Positions 8,101-15,424 of a stretch of 25,612 nt of DNA are shown here, one piece after another. The stretch comes from Gammaproteobacteria bacterium. GTDB taxonomy: Bacteria; Pseudomonadota; Gammaproteobacteria; SZUA-229. Position 1 is the stretch's first letter; every line of letters starts with the position of its first letter. Made by a program: the position numbers and the translations under genes. The notes beneath the pieces were generated by a model. That model was not told the DNA's origin, did no database searches, and was given only the letters and a program-made list of their open reading frames with translations. The DNA lies in NCBI GenBank assembly GCA_016764035.1, contig JAESSQ010000093.1, positions 1-25,612 on the forward strand. Direction: 5' to 3'.

Positions 8101-8312
8101 GTTACCTGATCTTCCATAATCCCTGCAGGCACACCTGGATCGAGAATTCGTACACGGATTTCCGGTGCAATAATATGTGGCAATAAATTAATGCCGAGTT
8201 GTCCGAAGGAAAATAAACCCAGGATAACGACAGTAAGCGTCAACATACTTACGCCAACGGCGTGGCGTATCGACCATGCGGAAAATCCGCCTGTGCGAAA
8301 ACGTTGTTTCAT
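5187..8312 (-). CDS. RND-family efflux permease (AcrB/CusA-type inner-membrane subunit)
   Basis: This 1041-aa protein has the size and duplicated layout of an RND pump: an N-terminal membrane segment, a large periplasmic loop (~40-340), a membrane block (~350-550), a second periplasmic loop (~570-865) and a final membrane block. These pumps form trimers that use the proton gradient to expel toxic compounds or metals through a tripartite complex. The TM4 signature (around residue 415) reads GMGLLIDSTIVMLEN, with one aspartate where AcrB has two. The TM10 region (around 940) reads GIVVNNAIVLVEQ, without AcrB's lysine. The gene overlaps the adaptor stop by four bases (ATGA), so the pair is translationally coupled. 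Substrate class cannot be read. No outer-membrane factor gene is nearby, so a shared TolC-type channel is likely. Confidence 0.93.
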   Translation of the reverse strand: MKQRFRTGGFSAWSIRHAVGVSMLTLTVVILGLFSFGQLGINLLPHIIAPEIRVRILDPGVPAGIMEDQVTRQLEEQLAITEDAISIKSQSSEGRSAVDLRFPYGIDVNNALRDASIRLDRAKRFLPMSNEAPVIYKRDPAQIPVMELVVSSSKLNSIELRSWADYIFSKWFLNLPGIASVEVGGGLQREIHIIPDQEKLAHIGLSLQDFARQIKQQNIDSPGGKMKDTRQEITTRAEGRFRSLEEIRQLPLQIPARTTTPDDSTLSDSSIRVHDIATVVDKHKDERLRIRLNKTPGVKLSIQKQPQANTVAVVNEVKHRLDKLKAQHAIPEDIELAIVADQSVFIKHAINNASLAAGSGALLAMIIIYLFLGSILRTLIIGSAIPLGILVTFIIMETMGLTLNIMTLGGLALGMGLLIDSTIVMLENITRHQAEGNTSHEDAIQAAIEVNSPIVASTSTNLAALLPFLFIGGMTGLLFQELIITITSAMLASLVVAITLVPALGAKVKTYNNKSSYINLLIDKLKVKYYNFSGYFLHKPLATILLFSLLFGGAIFQISNTKRIDLPNVDEGKISLSIIGDPGMQLNEMDDTVNIIENLLLQQNEVESLFTTAGGFVFGRSEFQSSNRSSINIQLIASDQRSISSHAWAAQTKKHIEDLKLTGFKIHLRVAGVRGLNIGRGNDDVSIHIRGDNLDILRGLGDQAVSMLENLEGLQNLTHTYEEVKEELKITINRQRAADYGIDATTIGEALKIALDGEIISNYIDGDKDFDIRIRLPRANSYDPNVLQNLMVDYKNSNAIRLGDIASITRAATASIIVRSQQQRIIAINASFSAEADRSKILRDAMAKLSTLPLPEGYILYDNETNKTLEEGQKTGLMVLFLSIFLVFVVMAVQYESLLNPLIIMLSIPFAATGVAIGLLINTEMNLSMPVWLGLIMLTGIVVNNAIVLVEQIEIEREKTDALIASIKNAANLRLRPILMTTLTTVFGMMPLAIGIGEGSEMLQPLAFVIVWGLSFSLFVSLILVPTLYALFHTKWTKTLN

Positions 8313-9400
8313 TTAGTCTCTTTTAAAGGTTGATTAGCGACAGTCACTTTTTTGCCGTCACGTAAGCCGAGATAACCGCGCGTGACTATTTTATCGCCAG
8401 CTGATAAACCGGAATAAATTTCAGTTAATGCACCAAATTGTTGTCCCTGTTTAAAATAAACTTTTTCTGCGATTTCACTATTATCGTTTTTATTGATGCG
8501 GTACACATAGGCACCTTCGGGTTCGAAGTGAATGGTATGGGCTGGAATGACCAGACGGTCACTGGCGGTAAGCACGATATCTGCACGTACAAACTGACCT
8601 ACGGTTACGCCATCGGCAACCTGATCGAGTAAGATTTCGACGATGCCTTTATGTGTGCGTGCGTTGATGGTTGGATGGATGCGAACAACGTTGGCTTTAA
8701 ATGTTCTATCACCGAGGGCATCGATAAATAAAGCGACACTTTGTCCGTTTTTGACTAATGGTATCCAGCGCTCAGCTATATGGGCTTTTAAGCGTAGCGA
8801 GCTGGGGTCAATAATCGTGTGAATGTGTGATTGTGGTGCTAGCATATCGCCGGGTTCATATAAACGTCGGGTAATAAGTCCGTCGATCGGTGCCTTGATA
8901 CTAGAACGTTGCAAGCGCGTGATTTGTCTTTCTTCTTCAGCACTTGCCAGGTTCAGTGCGGTTTGTGCTCTGGCAACTTCTTCCTCGGTCGAAATTTTTT
9001 TCGGAAGCAATTTTTTCAATCGTGATAAATCGAGTTTAGCTTGTTGTTTTGATGCCTTTGCGATGGTGGCGTCCGTCTTCAGAAAGGTATTATCCAGTTG
9101 GATGAGTAAGCTACCTTTTTTGACAAAATCACCTTCGTGGAAAGGCAGTTGAGTAATACGTCCACTTTCTTCATTGTATAAACGAATTTTAGTGACAGCT
9201 TCTAATGTGCCGGATACCACCTGTGTTAATGCAACGGCTTTGTTTTCGACAGATACAGTTTGCACACGATGCAGTGCAGCTTGTCTGTTTTGTTTTTGGG
9301 TACTGGCGTTTGTAGCGTTGTCACAAGATGTTAAAACGATGCTGAGTGAAATCAGTGCAAATAAGCATGAAACCCAAGACGACTTTTTCGATATAATCAT
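8309..9400 (-). CDS. RND efflux periplasmic adaptor lipoprotein
   Basis: This 363-aa membrane fusion protein pairs with the permease downstream. Residues 1-26 are a lipoprotein signal peptide with lipobox LTSC, so Cys26 would be lipidated. After it come a biotinyl-lipoyl-like half (LYNEESGRITQLPFHEGDFVKKG), a helical hairpin (~110-170, KQQAKLDLSRLKKLLPKK), the second lipoyl half (IKAPIDGLITRRLYEPGD), a beta-barrel (~200-280) and a membrane-proximal domain ending in LGLRDGKKVTV. Adaptors bridge the inner-membrane pump to the outer-membrane channel. The gene is first in a two-gene minus-strand operon and starts only 54 bases from the divergent ABC exporter gene, so the two share a very short intergenic region. 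No convincing ribosome binding site was found. Confidence 0.92.
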   Translation of the reverse strand: MIISKKSSWVSCLFALISLSIVLTSCDNATNASTQKQNRQAALHRVQTVSVENKAVALTQVVSGTLEAVTKIRLYNEESGRITQLPFHEGDFVKKGSLLIQLDNTFLKTDATIAKASKQQAKLDLSRLKKLLPKKISTEEEVARAQTALNLASAEEERQITRLQRSSIKAPIDGLITRRLYEPGDMLAPQSHIHTIIDPSSLRLKAHIAERWIPLVKNGQSVALFIDALGDRTFKANVVRIHPTINARTHKGIVEILLDQVADGVTVGQFVRADIVLTASDRLVIPAHTIHFEPEGAYVYRINKNDNSEIAEKVYFKQGQQFGALTEIYSGLSAGDKIVTRGYLGLRDGKKVTVANQPLKETK

Positions 9401-9454
9401 GCCCTGAACTTTAACCTAAACCCAGCTAAAACGACACAGCAGTATAGCCAGCAA

Positions 9455-11260
9455 ATGATGCATCGACCTACATCGAAACCTCACGGTAATCGTAAAGATA
9501 TACAAAATCTTAAACGATTATTTCCTTATATATGGGATTTTAAAGGACGCGTATCACTTGCGTTAGCTTGTTTGATATTATCCAAGATTGCGATTGTTGG
9601 TATGCCATTGGTATTAAAAGATATCGTCGATGGCCTCGATAGCAAACAACTTCTGGACGATGCTACCCTGGCATTACCTTTGTTGCTGTTACTGGCTTAT
9701 GGTGCATTACGATTGATGTCCAGTCTGTTTAACGAGATGCGTGATGCTATATTTTCTCGGGTACGCTATCACGCTATGCGTGGCATCTCACGGCGTGTTC
9801 TAAAACATCTGTACTCACTTTCACTGTCTTATCATTTAGATAGAAAGACGGGCGGCGTTACGCGGGATCTTGAACGTGGTACCAACAGCTTAAGTTCGAT
9901 TTTAAATTATCTGGTATTTAATATTTTTCCGACGGTTGCAGAATTTATTTTTGTTGCCATTATTTTACTAGGAAGTTACGAACCGCATTTCGCGACCATT
10001 ACATTTGTAACGGTCGCCTTTTATATTGCGTTTACCTTGTTGGTAACCAACTGGCGCATGCATTATCGTCATGAGATGAACGCACACGAATCTAAAGCAA
10101 GTAGTTATGCGGTAGACGGCATGCTTAATTATGAAACGGTTAAATATTTCACCAATGAAGAATACGAATTAAAACAATACGATGACACCATGGCAAAATG
10201 GGAAGGTGCGGCGGTAAAAAGTCAGACATCCATGTCGTTACTTAATTTTGGCCAGGGTGCGGTTATCGCTATCGGCGTAACATTAATGATGATCTATGCT
10301 GCCCAGGGCGTTGTCGATGGTGTCATGACTTTAGGTGATCTGGTACTGGTCAATACCATGATGTTGCAATTATTTATTCCATTAGGCTTTCTTGGCATTA
10401 TTTATAGGGCATTAAAATATTCGCTTGCTGATATGGATATGATGCTCAAGTTGCTGGACACTGAGCAAGAAGTTAAAGACAGTGGTGACACAAAAGAACT
10501 AACCGTAAGCGATGCAGTTATTCGTTTTAACGCGGTAAGTTTTCATTACAATAAAGAAAGAAAGATACTTGATCAAATAAGTTTTGAAATACCACATGGT
10601 CATAAAGTTGCTGTAGTAGGACCTTCCGGCGCAGGTAAGTCCACACTGGCACGACTGTTATTTCGATTCTATGACGTCAACGCAGGCAGTATAACCATCG
10701 ATGGCCAAAACATAAGTAATGTTACACAGGACAGTCTGCGTCGTAATATCGGTATCGTGCCACAGGATACGGTATTGTTTAACTATACAATCGAACACAA
10801 TATTCGTTATGCGAAGCTGGAGGCGACTGAAAAAGAAATTCAACAGGCCGCTAAACACGCCAATATTCATGACTTTATAATGAGTTTGCCAGAGCAATAC
10901 CAGACCGTTGTCGGTGAGCGTGGTCTTAAGCTTTCTGGTGGTGAAAAACAGAGAATTGCTATCGCTCGTGTTATCTTAAAAAATCCACGCATTTTGGTAT
11001 TCGATGAAGCGACATCATCACTGGATTCGCATTCTGAACAGTTAATTCTTGAATCGTTAAAAGGTGTTGCGGAAAAACACACCACGTTGGTTATCGCACA
11101 CCGTTTATCAACCATTATTGATGCAGATAATATTATCGTTCTGGATAAAGGCAAAATAGTTGAACATGGAACGCATCTGCAATTATTAGAAAAAGAGGCA
11201 CTGTATGCACACCTTTGGCAGTTACAACAGGAAGAAGAGAAAGAATTGGTGGTTCAATGA
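9455..11260 (+). CDS. Atm1/HMT-type ABC exporter (fused permease-ATPase)
   Basis: This 601-aa half-transporter has a membrane domain (~25-330) and an ATPase domain (~355-595). In the ATPase are Walker A GPSGAGKST (~residue 390), signature LSGGEKQR (~493) and Walker B ILVFDE (~515) followed by ATSSLDS. The segment LNYETVKYFTNEEYE and the following helix region are characteristic of the Atm1/HMT1 subgroup. Its mitochondrial and bacterial members export glutathione-linked or sulfur-containing compounds and link to Fe-S metabolism or heavy-metal detoxification. It would work as a homodimer in the inner membrane. The ATG is doubled (9455 and 9458) with no strong ribosome binding site. It overlaps the following S4 gene by four bases. 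Family call strong; substrate inferred from subgroup only. Confidence 0.92.
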   Translation: MMHRPTSKPHGNRKDIQNLKRLFPYIWDFKGRVSLALACLILSKIAIVGMPLVLKDIVDGLDSKQLLDDATLALPLLLLLAYGALRLMSSLFNEMRDAIFSRVRYHAMRGISRRVLKHLYSLSLSYHLDRKTGGVTRDLERGTNSLSSILNYLVFNIFPTVAEFIFVAIILLGSYEPHFATITFVTVAFYIAFTLLVTNWRMHYRHEMNAHESKASSYAVDGMLNYETVKYFTNEEYELKQYDDTMAKWEGAAVKSQTSMSLLNFGQGAVIAIGVTLMMIYAAQGVVDGVMTLGDLVLVNTMMLQLFIPLGFLGIIYRALKYSLADMDMMLKLLDTEQEVKDSGDTKELTVSDAVIRFNAVSFHYNKERKILDQISFEIPHGHKVAVVGPSGAGKSTLARLLFRFYDVNAGSITIDGQNISNVTQDSLRRNIGIVPQDTVLFNYTIEHNIRYAKLEATEKEIQQAAKHANIHDFIMSLPEQYQTVVGERGLKLSGGEKQRIAIARVILKNPRILVFDEATSSLDSHSEQLILESLKGVAEKHTTLVIAHRLSTIIDADNIIVLDKGKIVEHGTHLQLLEKEALYAHLWQLQQEEEKELVVQ

Positions 11261-11472
11261 TGCGTGAAGTTATATTAAATAATGAACCGGTTGAGCTTTA
11301 TAAAATATTAAAATTTGAAGGCTTCGTACCTAGTGGTGGCGTCGCAAAAATGGCTATCGAAGCGGGTGATGTGCTGGTTAATGGCGACGTTGAAACCCGC
11401 AAACGAAAAAAAATAGTTGCCGGTGATGTGATCGAATTTAATGGTGAGATGATTAAAATGACTTTACTCTAG
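11257..11472 (+). CDS. S4-domain RNA-binding protein (YbcJ-like)
   Basis: This 71-aa protein is essentially one S4 RNA-binding domain: LYKILKFEGFVPSGGVAKM, then AGDVLVNGDVETRKRKKI and GDVIEFNG. These are the loops and basic patch that bind RNA in S4-type proteins. The length suits the YbcJ/YaaA-like stand-alone S4 family. An upstream in-frame ATG exists at 11215. I place the start at 11257 (or the adjacent 11260) because the fold begins there and its ATG overlaps the stop of the ABC exporter gene as ATGA, which implies translational coupling. It is the last gene of this two-gene unit, before a strong hairpin. The RNA target is unknown. Confidence 0.87.
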   Translation: MMREVILNNEPVELYKILKFEGFVPSGGVAKMAIEAGDVLVNGDVETRKRKKIVAGDVIEFNGEMIKMTLL

Positions 11473-11493
11473 AGTTTGTAGTGAGCGTAAGCA

Positions 11494-11538
11494 ATACAAA
11501 GAAAGCGTACGTTAAGGTCAGTTTCGCTTTCTTTGTAT
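11494..11538. terminator. Strong hairpin between converging genes, likely bidirectional terminator
   Basis: A perfect 14-bp inverted repeat, ATACAAAGAAAGCG (11494-11507) and its complement (11525-11538), has a 17-base loop. It lies 21 bases after the S4 gene and 8 bases before the stop of the converging DUF2235 gene. Neither side has a good U-tract, so termination may be weak. Position still makes a terminator the best reading. Confidence 0.6.
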
Positions 11539-11546
11539 AAAACTAT

Positions 11547-12584
11547 CTATTTTATTAACTTTGCTGGCCAACCATTTGTTTTAATATATTTTTTTAAATT
11601 TGTTGGTCGGTAAGATTTATCTTTATCCCAGCGTGTTTTTACCGAATCGTGAATTAAAATATCACCTTGTCCATGGTCGATATTGCGTAAGTATTTCTTT
11701 TTAAGCTTGAAAAACTTAACACGTGATTTATGCAAGGTCGCGGTTGGAGACTTTGTAATTGTATTTTTCAAATGCAGTTCAACTGACAGGCCTGCAGCTT
11801 CTGCTTCTTTGATTAACCAGGCGAGAGCATTATCTGAAAGCACAGCGCCGTTACGATCGGGTTTGTAACTTCCGCCAATATTACTGTGTGCGCCAGCAAA
11901 CCATACCTGTTGTAAATTATTGTGTTTGTTTTTGTTCCATACGGTGGGTTCAAAATCCTCGCGGTGTTCGTCGATAGCTAAGGCATGTCTTGCGATGCTG
12001 ATGTTTTTACCAATCTTTGTGTCATAAAATTCATCTTTATCATCGAATAATCCAAGGAACGATATAGGAATACCCATAGCACCAACGGTATCCCATACGC
12101 CGACAAAGTGAATTTGACACGAAGGGTGTGAATGTTTTTTTCTGAATGCGATGGATTTCGAACCCGATGGTGAATGCGCTTCACCGCTGGTTTTATATAG
12201 ATCAAATGCTCTTTGGATTAATGCAGCGTCAGGTCGTTTGAGAATGCCGCAATTATTGATTAAACCGCATAACGCCCTTATTGTGTATGCACCACGACTA
12301 AAACCAAATAAGTAGATTTCATCACCGTTTGAAAAGTTCTGCACGATGTACCGGTAGTCGTCCATGATGTTTTTATTTAAGCCTTTACCTGTAATGCCGG
12401 CTAGCGTTTCGTCATGGTATGAACCGATGCCCCAATCGTAGAAAACCTGCTGTGCTATGTTGTTTTTTGCCACGGGTTTTATTGCACGAGCTAGTCTTAA
12501 TACATTGGTCGGGAAGTCTTCCTGTAAATTTTTTTCAGGTTTACTCCAGGTGCCGTCAGCGCATATTACGATTCTTTTGGACAT
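11547..12584 (-). CDS. DUF2235-family alpha/beta hydrolase
   Basis: This 345-aa protein begins with the family hallmark RIVICADGTW (Asp10) and carries the nucleophile elbow GFSRGAYTIRALCGL, with Ser96 as the probable catalytic serine. FVGVWDTVGAMG and the later VWFAGAHSNIGGSY supply the conserved aspartate and histidine regions. DUF2235 domains occur in phospholipase effectors of type VI secretion (Tle1-like) and in many uncharacterised proteins. There is no signal peptide and no vgrG, paar or immunity-like gene adjacent, so an effector role is not supported here. A strong ribosome binding site (AAGGAGA, 8 bases before the ATG) fixes the start. Substrate unknown; the fold call is strong. Confidence 0.87.
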   Translation of the reverse strand: MSKRIVICADGTWSKPEKNLQEDFPTNVLRLARAIKPVAKNNIAQQVFYDWGIGSYHDETLAGITGKGLNKNIMDDYRYIVQNFSNGDEIYLFGFSRGAYTIRALCGLINNCGILKRPDAALIQRAFDLYKTSGEAHSPSGSKSIAFRKKHSHPSCQIHFVGVWDTVGAMGIPISFLGLFDDKDEFYDTKIGKNISIARHALAIDEHREDFEPTVWNKNKHNNLQQVWFAGAHSNIGGSYKPDRNGAVLSDNALAWLIKEAEAAGLSVELHLKNTITKSPTATLHKSRVKFFKLKKKYLRNIDHGQGDILIHDSVKTRWDKDKSYRPTNLKKYIKTNGWPAKLIK

Positions 12585-12668
12585 TACGGTTCTCCTTTTT
12601 AATTATTGAATGGTAGTTTGTCTTCCTGCTCTTTGTTGATGAATAATCTTTAATTATATAGCTGTATT

Positions 12669-13979
12669 TTAGCTATGAAGTTGTCTCACGCGAAATGAGC
12701 GTCCTTTGAGTTTTCCTTTGCTTAATTTATTCAGTGCGGGTTTGATGACTTTTTGACTGATAGCAACATAGGATCGATTATCGAATATATGAATTTTCCC
12801 TACCTGTTTTCCGGTAATACCGTTTTTGCCGGTCAGTGCGCCCAGAATGTCACCGGGTCGGACTTTCTGTTTTTTACCGCCGTCGATTAAGAGGGTGGTC
12901 ATTAGAGGTTTCGTTGGTGTTTCATCGAGTAATGACATGGGCGGTAATGTTTCGCTTTCGATAATTTTATCCAGGTAATCACCCAGTAAAGCAACTTTAT
13001 GGTGTTCTTTGTCACTATATAAGGAACAGGCGATACCGCTATTACCAGCGCGACCTGTGCGACCTATGCGGTGGATATGTACTTCGGTATCTCGGGCGAT
13101 GTGATAGTTAATGACTAAATCCAGGGTCTCGATATCCAGGCCACGTGCGGCAACATCGGTGGCAATAAGTATAGACGCACTTTTATTGGCGAAACGTACC
13201 AGTGTCTGGTCGCGATCTCGTTGCTCCAGATCACCATGCAAAGCGAGCACGCTAAAACCATCGTTGCTGAGTTGGTCAGCAATTTTCTGCGCTTCTCGTT
13301 TGGTATTACAAAACACCACTGTTGATTCAGGGCGGTGATGTAACAATAATAAACGTAATGCAGTTAGCCGCTGTACATCATCACTTACGTTAAAAAAGTG
13401 TTGTTTGATAGCAGTATTTTCGTGTGTGGTGTTTGTTTTTATTATCTCTGGGTTTTTCAAAAAACGATCACTGATGGCTTTTATCTGGTCAGGAAAGGTT
13501 GCGCTGAACAATAAAGTTTGGCGTTTATCGGGTGTTTGATCAATGATGGCATCCAGTGACGCTTGAAAACCCATCTCTAACATGCGGTCTGCTTCATCAA
13601 GAATCAAGGTGGTTAAATTAGTTAGCTTTAATGTTTCTTTACGTAAATGTTTTTCGATGCGCCCCGGTGTACCAACGACGATATGCACGCCATGTTCGAG
13701 AGAGCCAGTCTGTGGTGCGAGAGGCATGCCACCGCATAAGGTCAGTATTTTAATATTCTGGATGCTGCGAGCCAGTTTGCGGATTTCTTTGGCTACCTGG
13801 TCCGCGAGCTCACGGGTAGGGCATAACACCAGTGATTGTACCTGAAACTGTTTTGTATCAAGGCTGTTTAACAGGCCTAGGCCAAAGGCAGCGGTTTTTC
13901 CAGAACCCGTCTTGCTCTGCGCAATGACATCTTTGCCAGCCAGAATATAGGGCAGGCTCTGTGCCTGTATTGGCGTCAT
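12669..13979 (-). CDS. dbpA: ATP-dependent RNA helicase DbpA (N terminus apparently interrupted)
   Basis: The 436-aa DEAD-box helicase has motif I SKTGSGKT (22-29), Ia PTREL (54-58), TPGR (~104), II DEAD (128-131), III SAT, and the C-terminal HRIGRTGRAG. The final ~75 residues match the DbpA RNA-binding domain (GDILGALTGKNGITGKQVGKI), which targets hairpin 92 of 23S rRNA during 50S assembly. The first ATG lies inside the Q motif (TPIQ). Upstream, in the same frame, 13980-14057 reads TQTSF, a TAA (14037-14039), then SLKLQADLLNNVATLGYTS. That is the normal DbpA N terminus apart from the stop. No ATG, GTG or TTG lies between that stop and the ATG at 13979. Either the protein starts late and lacks the upstream Q-motif phenylalanine, or the TAA is a mutation or sequence error. 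Confidence 0.9.
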   Translation of the reverse strand: MTPIQAQSLPYILAGKDVIAQSKTGSGKTAAFGLGLLNSLDTKQFQVQSLVLCPTRELADQVAKEIRKLARSIQNIKILTLCGGMPLAPQTGSLEHGVHIVVGTPGRIEKHLRKETLKLTNLTTLILDEADRMLEMGFQASLDAIIDQTPDKRQTLLFSATFPDQIKAISDRFLKNPEIIKTNTTHENTAIKQHFFNVSDDVQRLTALRLLLLHHRPESTVVFCNTKREAQKIADQLSNDGFSVLALHGDLEQRDRDQTLVRFANKSASILIATDVAARGLDIETLDLVINYHIARDTEVHIHRIGRTGRAGNSGIACSLYSDKEHHKVALLGDYLDKIIESETLPPMSLLDETPTKPLMTTLLIDGGKKQKVRPGDILGALTGKNGITGKQVGKIHIFDNRSYVAISQKVIKPALNKLSKGKLKGRSFRVRQLHS

Positions 13980-14057
13980 CGACGTATAACCAAGTGTGGC
14001 AACGTTGTTTAATAAATCAGCCTGTAGTTTGAGTGATTAAAAGCTAGTTTGAGTCAA
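13980..14057 (-). pseudogene. dbpA: 5' extension of dbpA interrupted by an in-frame TAA
   Basis: Read on the minus strand in the dbpA frame from a TTG at 14055-14057, codons give (M)TQTSF, stop, SLKLQADLLNNVATLGYTS, and run into MTPIQ at 13979. This resembles the usual DbpA start, in which FSSL-type residues precede the LGY-TPIQ Q motif. One base change (TCA to TAA) would explain the stop at 14037-14039. The TTG has no good ribosome binding site. The 10-base sequence TAGTTTGAGT also occurs twice here (14025-14034 and 14045-14054, plus strand). Confidence 0.6.
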
Positions 14058-14225
14058 GGTGTGGTCCAGGGTGGTGGCAAAATAGTTCTAACTGATGTAA
14101 GTATTGTTCTGTAGAGGATAAAAAGTACAGCTTCAAAGCAAGTCAGCGATGAAGGGTCATTCCCTTAATAAGACCCCTAGTATACAATGAATCTACGTCA
14201 TTAATTAATACGAGAAGGCATAACA

Positions 14226-14495
14226 TTGGTGAATGAACAAGAGATAAACGTACGTGTTACTGAAACCGAGCAAATCATAAAAGTTACGGTTTATAGTAAA
14301 CGCCAGGATAGGATTGAAGTTGTTTTAGGTGAAGGTGTGCACAGTGTAAAGTGCGAGTTATTACCTACAACAAATGGCTGCGCATATGTCGGGTCTGCGA
14401 TGGGGCGTGAAATTGTTTATGAGCGCAGTCGTGAAGAAGTAGCCGCTGATGTTGAGCTGGAAAATCATGATTATCGTGATTCCAGACGTCGCTAG
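14226..14495 (+). CDS. Uncharacterised 89-aa protein
   Basis: I do not recognise this small soluble protein. It starts at TTG 14226 (AAGG 14215-14218, spacing 7) or the adjacent GTG 14229; no ATG begins this frame early. The first ~65 residues alternate hydrophobic and polar positions (INVRVTETEQIIKVTVYSK, then RIEVVLGEGVHSVKCELLPT), suggesting a small beta-rich fold. Two cysteines (around 43 and 52) flank a turn. The last ~20 residues are highly charged (ERSREEVAADVELENHDYR) and end in three arginines. It precedes the next unknown gene by 57 bases on the same strand and may be cotranscribed with it. The region upstream holds a TATACAAT (14181-14188) that could serve as a -10 box, with no good -35. 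Confidence 0.6.
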   Translation: MVNEQEINVRVTETEQIIKVTVYSKRQDRIEVVLGEGVHSVKCELLPTTNGCAYVGSAMGREIVYERSREEVAADVELENHDYRDSRRR

Positions 14496-14552
14496 ATATT
14501 GCGATCTGGCAAATCGAAGAAATACTTGAGTACTTGAAAGCACTAAATAAAT

Positions 14553-15311
14553 ATGACAACACTTTATGATATAGCACGCTTCTGTGACGTGTTTGAAGAA
14601 CAGGTTTGTGCAATAGAAAATTTAAAGCCAGAGTCCATACCAGAAAAGGATCTCATACATATACGTCTATATAAAAAATCGTTAATCATGTCTGCTATCG
14701 ACACGCTCGCGGGACTTCGCTTTAATCAGGAAAATTATAAAGAACTAAATCAGCAGAATAAAAAGCGTTTCGTTAGGTTTTTAGCCGAATTTGGCGAATG
14801 GAAATGTGGCCCAACAATAAGTGTGCCTTTTCTATTCGATCAATTGGCCAGGAGAGAAATGAAAGACAGTGAGCTGTATCACTTCTTACATAAAAAACTT
14901 TTAAAACACGAGGCGTTTAACGAAGGTTCTATTTTGCACATCGATGATGTGGATGTCATGGCTGTAGAATTATTTGAACTGGCGGTAACTGAATATGAAG
15001 AACAATTGATTTTGAAAAGTCAGCATTTTTCTTTATTTTATGAATACAGAAACTGTAAGACGACGACGTTAAGTGAATCAGGTGGTGTCATGGAATCATT
15101 TCAGTATGCTTACCCGAATTATTATACGAGTACACGAAGTGAAAACCATGAGTTACATGAATGGCAGTTATCTTACCCGATTGCACATTTCCATCGTTTA
15201 TTCTCCAATAGTATCAACAATATGAGAAAGTATTTTATTAAAACGAATACAAACCCCTATGCTCTGGTTAATGATAGTAAGTGGGGCAAGGCCGAAGTAG
15301 CGATAAAATAA
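14553..15311 (+). CDS. Uncharacterised 252-aa protein, possible HEPN-like fold
   Basis: I cannot name this protein. It looks soluble and mostly helical, with segments such as RLYKKSLIMSAIDTLAGLRF (~38-57), NKKRFVRFLAEFGEW (~69-83) and SVPFLFDQLARR. Near residue 166 it has FYEYRNCKTTTLSESGGVME. In proteins I remember with a similar overall pattern, this position reads like RNxxxH, the Rx4H motif of HEPN ribonucleases. Here the histidine position is threonine, so any such activity would be lost. That comparison is from memory and tentative. The C-terminal part has LHEWQLSYPIAHFHRLFSNSINNMRKYF and NPYALV. The ribosome binding site is weak. It follows the 89-aa unknown gene and precedes yeeN by 113 bases. 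Confidence 0.6.
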   Translation: MTTLYDIARFCDVFEEQVCAIENLKPESIPEKDLIHIRLYKKSLIMSAIDTLAGLRFNQENYKELNQQNKKRFVRFLAEFGEWKCGPTISVPFLFDQLARREMKDSELYHFLHKKLLKHEAFNEGSILHIDDVDVMAVELFELAVTEYEEQLILKSQHFSLFYEYRNCKTTTLSESGGVMESFQYAYPNYYTSTRSENHELHEWQLSYPIAHFHRLFSNSINNMRKYFIKTNTNPYALVNDSKWGKAEVAIK

Positions 15312-15424
15312 TCTAGTCGTTAGTCAATACTATCAACGTAATAATACGTAGATATAAGGTTTAAATAATAAATACAAATCTGTAATATATGCACCTTTGT
15401 ATAATTTAATGGAGCAACCGTCTA

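Noticed and set aside
11215..11256. Upstream ATG for the S4-domain gene, inside the ABC exporter gene
   Set aside because: The extra 14 residues are a shifted reading of the exporter's C terminus and lie before the S4 fold. The ATGA overlap start at 11257 is better.
14152..14176. Overlapping short inverted repeats AAGGG/CCCTT and GGGTC/GACCC upstream of the 89-aa gene
   Set aside because: The arms are only five bases each and compete with one another, with no T-run. This is too weak to call a terminator or operator.
15400..15405. Perfect TATAAT before yeeN
   Set aside because: No -35 lies at the right distance and the start site would fall inside the ribosome binding site, so it is probably chance in AT-rich sequence.
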